Source: Streptomyces hygroscopicus subsp. hygroscopicus (lineage in GTDB: Bacteria > Actinomycetota > Actinomycetes > Streptomycetales > Streptomycetaceae). From it: a DNA stretch of 48,036 nt. Of this stretch, positions 47,070 through 48,036 are shown one piece after another. The DNA is taken from assembly GCF_001553455.1 (NCBI RefSeq), contig NZ_BBOX01000203.1, positions 1 through 48,036 on the forward strand, read 5' to 3'. Each line of letters opens with the position of its first letter. Position 1 is the stretch's first letter. The position numbers and the translations under genes were made by a program. The notes beneath the pieces are model-generated. The model saw only the letters and a program-made list of their open reading frames with translations. It was not told the origin of the DNA and searched no databases.

Positions 47070-48036
47070 GTGGACGGGACCGAGTTTCGCCTGTTGGGAC
47101 CGGTGGGCATATGGCAGGGCGAGCGGCTGCTCGGGCCGACCGCCGCGCAGCAGCGGTCCGTGCTGGCGATGCTGCTGATGGCGTCCGGCCGGGTGGTGTC
47201 CGTCGACCGGCTGGTCATGGCGGTGTGGGGCGAGGACCCTCCGGGGTCCGCGCGAAATGCCGTGCAGGTGCAGATATCCAAGCTGCGGCGGATCCTGTCC
47301 GCGCTGCCCGGCGCCGAGCTGACGACGTCGGCGAAGGGCTACGCGCTGACCGTCGCGCGTGACCAGGTCGACCTGCACCGGTTCCGCGATCTGGTGCGGG
47401 CCGCGCGGGAGGTCCCGAAGGACGCCGAGGGGGCCGAGGACCGGGCCGGTGAACTGCTGCGCGCCGCGCTGCAGCTGTGGCGCGGGCCCGCGCTGGCGGA
47501 CGTCGCGGGAGGCTGGCTCTCCGATACCCTGGGCGCCGGTCTGGAGGAGGAGCGGCGTACGGCGGTCGAGGAGTGCGCCGCGATCGACATGCGCTCCGGA
47601 CGGCATCACGAGGCCGCCGCGGAGCTGTCCCTGCTGGTGGCCGAACACCCCCTGCGGGAGCGCACGGTGGCGCTGCTGATGGAGGCCTTACGGTGCTGCG
47701 GGAGGCGGACCGACGCCCTCGCGCTGTTCCGCTCCACCCGCCGGAGGTACGTGGAGGAGCTGGGCATCGAACCCGGCGACGAGTTGCAGCGGCTCCACCG
47801 GCAGGCACTCGAGGACAGCCGTGACGGCCGCGACGGCCGTGACAGCCGGGACAGCCGCGACAGCTGGGACAGTCGGGACGGTCGGAACAACCAGGACGGC
47901 CAGGACGGGCGCGACAGCCGGGACGGCCGGTCCACGGATCAGCCGGGGCCTTCCGGGGCGAGCGGGAGCGCTCCCGCGGCGGCGCGGGCGTCCGCACCGC
48001 CGCCCCCACCTTCCCCCGCACCGTCCTCCGCACCGC
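47070..48036 (+). CDS. BTAD/SARP-family transcriptional regulator, N-terminal part (runs off window)
   Basis: The GTG at 47070 (preceded by GGGGG) opens MDGTEFRLLGPVGIWQGERL. An OmpR-type winged helix (about 5-95) ends with AVQVQISKLRRILSALPGAE and TSAKGYALTV. The bacterial transcriptional activator (BTAD) domain follows at about 100-245 (VDLHRFRDLVRAAREVP ... FRSTRRRYVEELGIEPGDE). Residues 248-292 are a tandem Asp-Arg/Ser/Gly linker (DSRDGRDGRDSRD...) coded by 9-bp repeats, then a Pro/Ala/Ser stretch to the window end. The long linker suggests a large AfsR-like protein with an NB-ARC or similar ATPase beyond the edge; that part is unseen. It probably binds the 11-bp repeats just upstream. 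Confidence 0.88.
   Translation, partial: MDGTEFRLLGPVGIWQGERLLGPTAAQQRSVLAMLLMASGRVVSVDRLVMAVWGEDPPGSARNAVQVQISKLRRILSALPGAELTTSAKGYALTVARDQVDLHRFRDLVRAAREVPKDAEGAEDRAGELLRAALQLWRGPALADVAGGWLSDTLGAGLEEERRTAVEECAAIDMRSGRHHEAAAELSLLVAEHPLRERTVALLMEALRCCGRRTDALALFRSTRRRYVEELGIEPGDELQRLHRQALEDSRDGRDGRDSRDSRDSWDSRDGRNNQDGQDGRDSRDGRSTDQPGPSGASGSAPAAARASAPPPPPSPAPSSAP

Overview
The window is high-GC actinobacterial DNA, almost certainly from a Streptomyces chromosome. Evidence: very strong G/C preference at third codon positions, GTG and TTG starts, a Scy-type polarity protein, XRE/DUF397 pairs, MsiK-style sugar ABC operons without their own ATPase, and a BTAD (SARP/AfsR-type) regulator. From memory the gene order (scy, mce, acetyl-CoA acetyltransferase, meaB ... 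icmA ... pyk, ackA, pta, pfkA) matches a conserved core segment of Streptomyces coelicolor; no search could be run to confirm this.

Layout. 1-3.6 kb: start of scy, methylmalonyl-CoA epimerase, a thiolase and the MeaB GTPase chaperone. 4.0-6.9 kb: a secreted PepSY protein divergent from an OmpR-type two-component system. 7.5-11.7 kb: a MarR regulator and three AIM24 paralogues on the minus strand; a stand-alone TnpB element sits between two of them. 11.8-16.2 kb: small DUF3817 membrane proteins, a thiamine-binding MTH1187 protein, an ArsR-like regulator divergent from an MFS exporter, and a second MarR. 16.3-19.9 kb: isobutyryl-CoA mutase large subunit behind a perfect palindrome, a TetR, and a thioredoxin-TPR protein. 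20.4-23.2 kb: a three-gene envelope operon (DUF6230, DUF6114, low-complexity secreted protein). 23.3-29.3 kb: pyruvate kinase, acetate kinase, phosphotransacetylase and, divergently, phosphofructokinase.

29.6-39.4 kb holds a carbohydrate ABC operon (binding protein, MalF-like permease, MalG-like permease) whose two permease genes lie 6.5 kb apart. The DNA between them carries a flavin monooxygenase with a TetR, a HATPase/XRE/DUF397 regulatory set, an FG-GAP propeller protein and gene debris. A near-identical 16-bp sequence at both edges suggests an insertion. 39.5-46.3 kb is a C4-dicarboxylate module: a decayed tartrate/isopropylmalate-type dehydrogenase gene, DctA-1, a CitB-type response regulator, a CitA/DcuS-type kinase and DctA-2. 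46.6-48.0 kb: a small conserved protein and the 5' part of a BTAD regulator preceded by three direct repeats at exact 11-bp spacing, as in known SARP binding sites.

How it fits together: the left half links short-chain acyl-CoA metabolism (thiolase, epimerase, MeaB, IcmA) to precursor supply; the centre handles lower glycolysis and acetate overflow; the right half imports sugars and dicarboxylates under local regulators. Several regulator genes and pyk have a -10 hexamer exactly 7 nt before the start codon, suggesting leaderless transcripts. Many intergenic gaps are filled with short GC-rich tandem repeats. The best candidates for undescribed biology are the DUF6230/DUF6114 envelope operon, the AIM24 trio with its TnpB insertion, and the island splitting the sugar operon.
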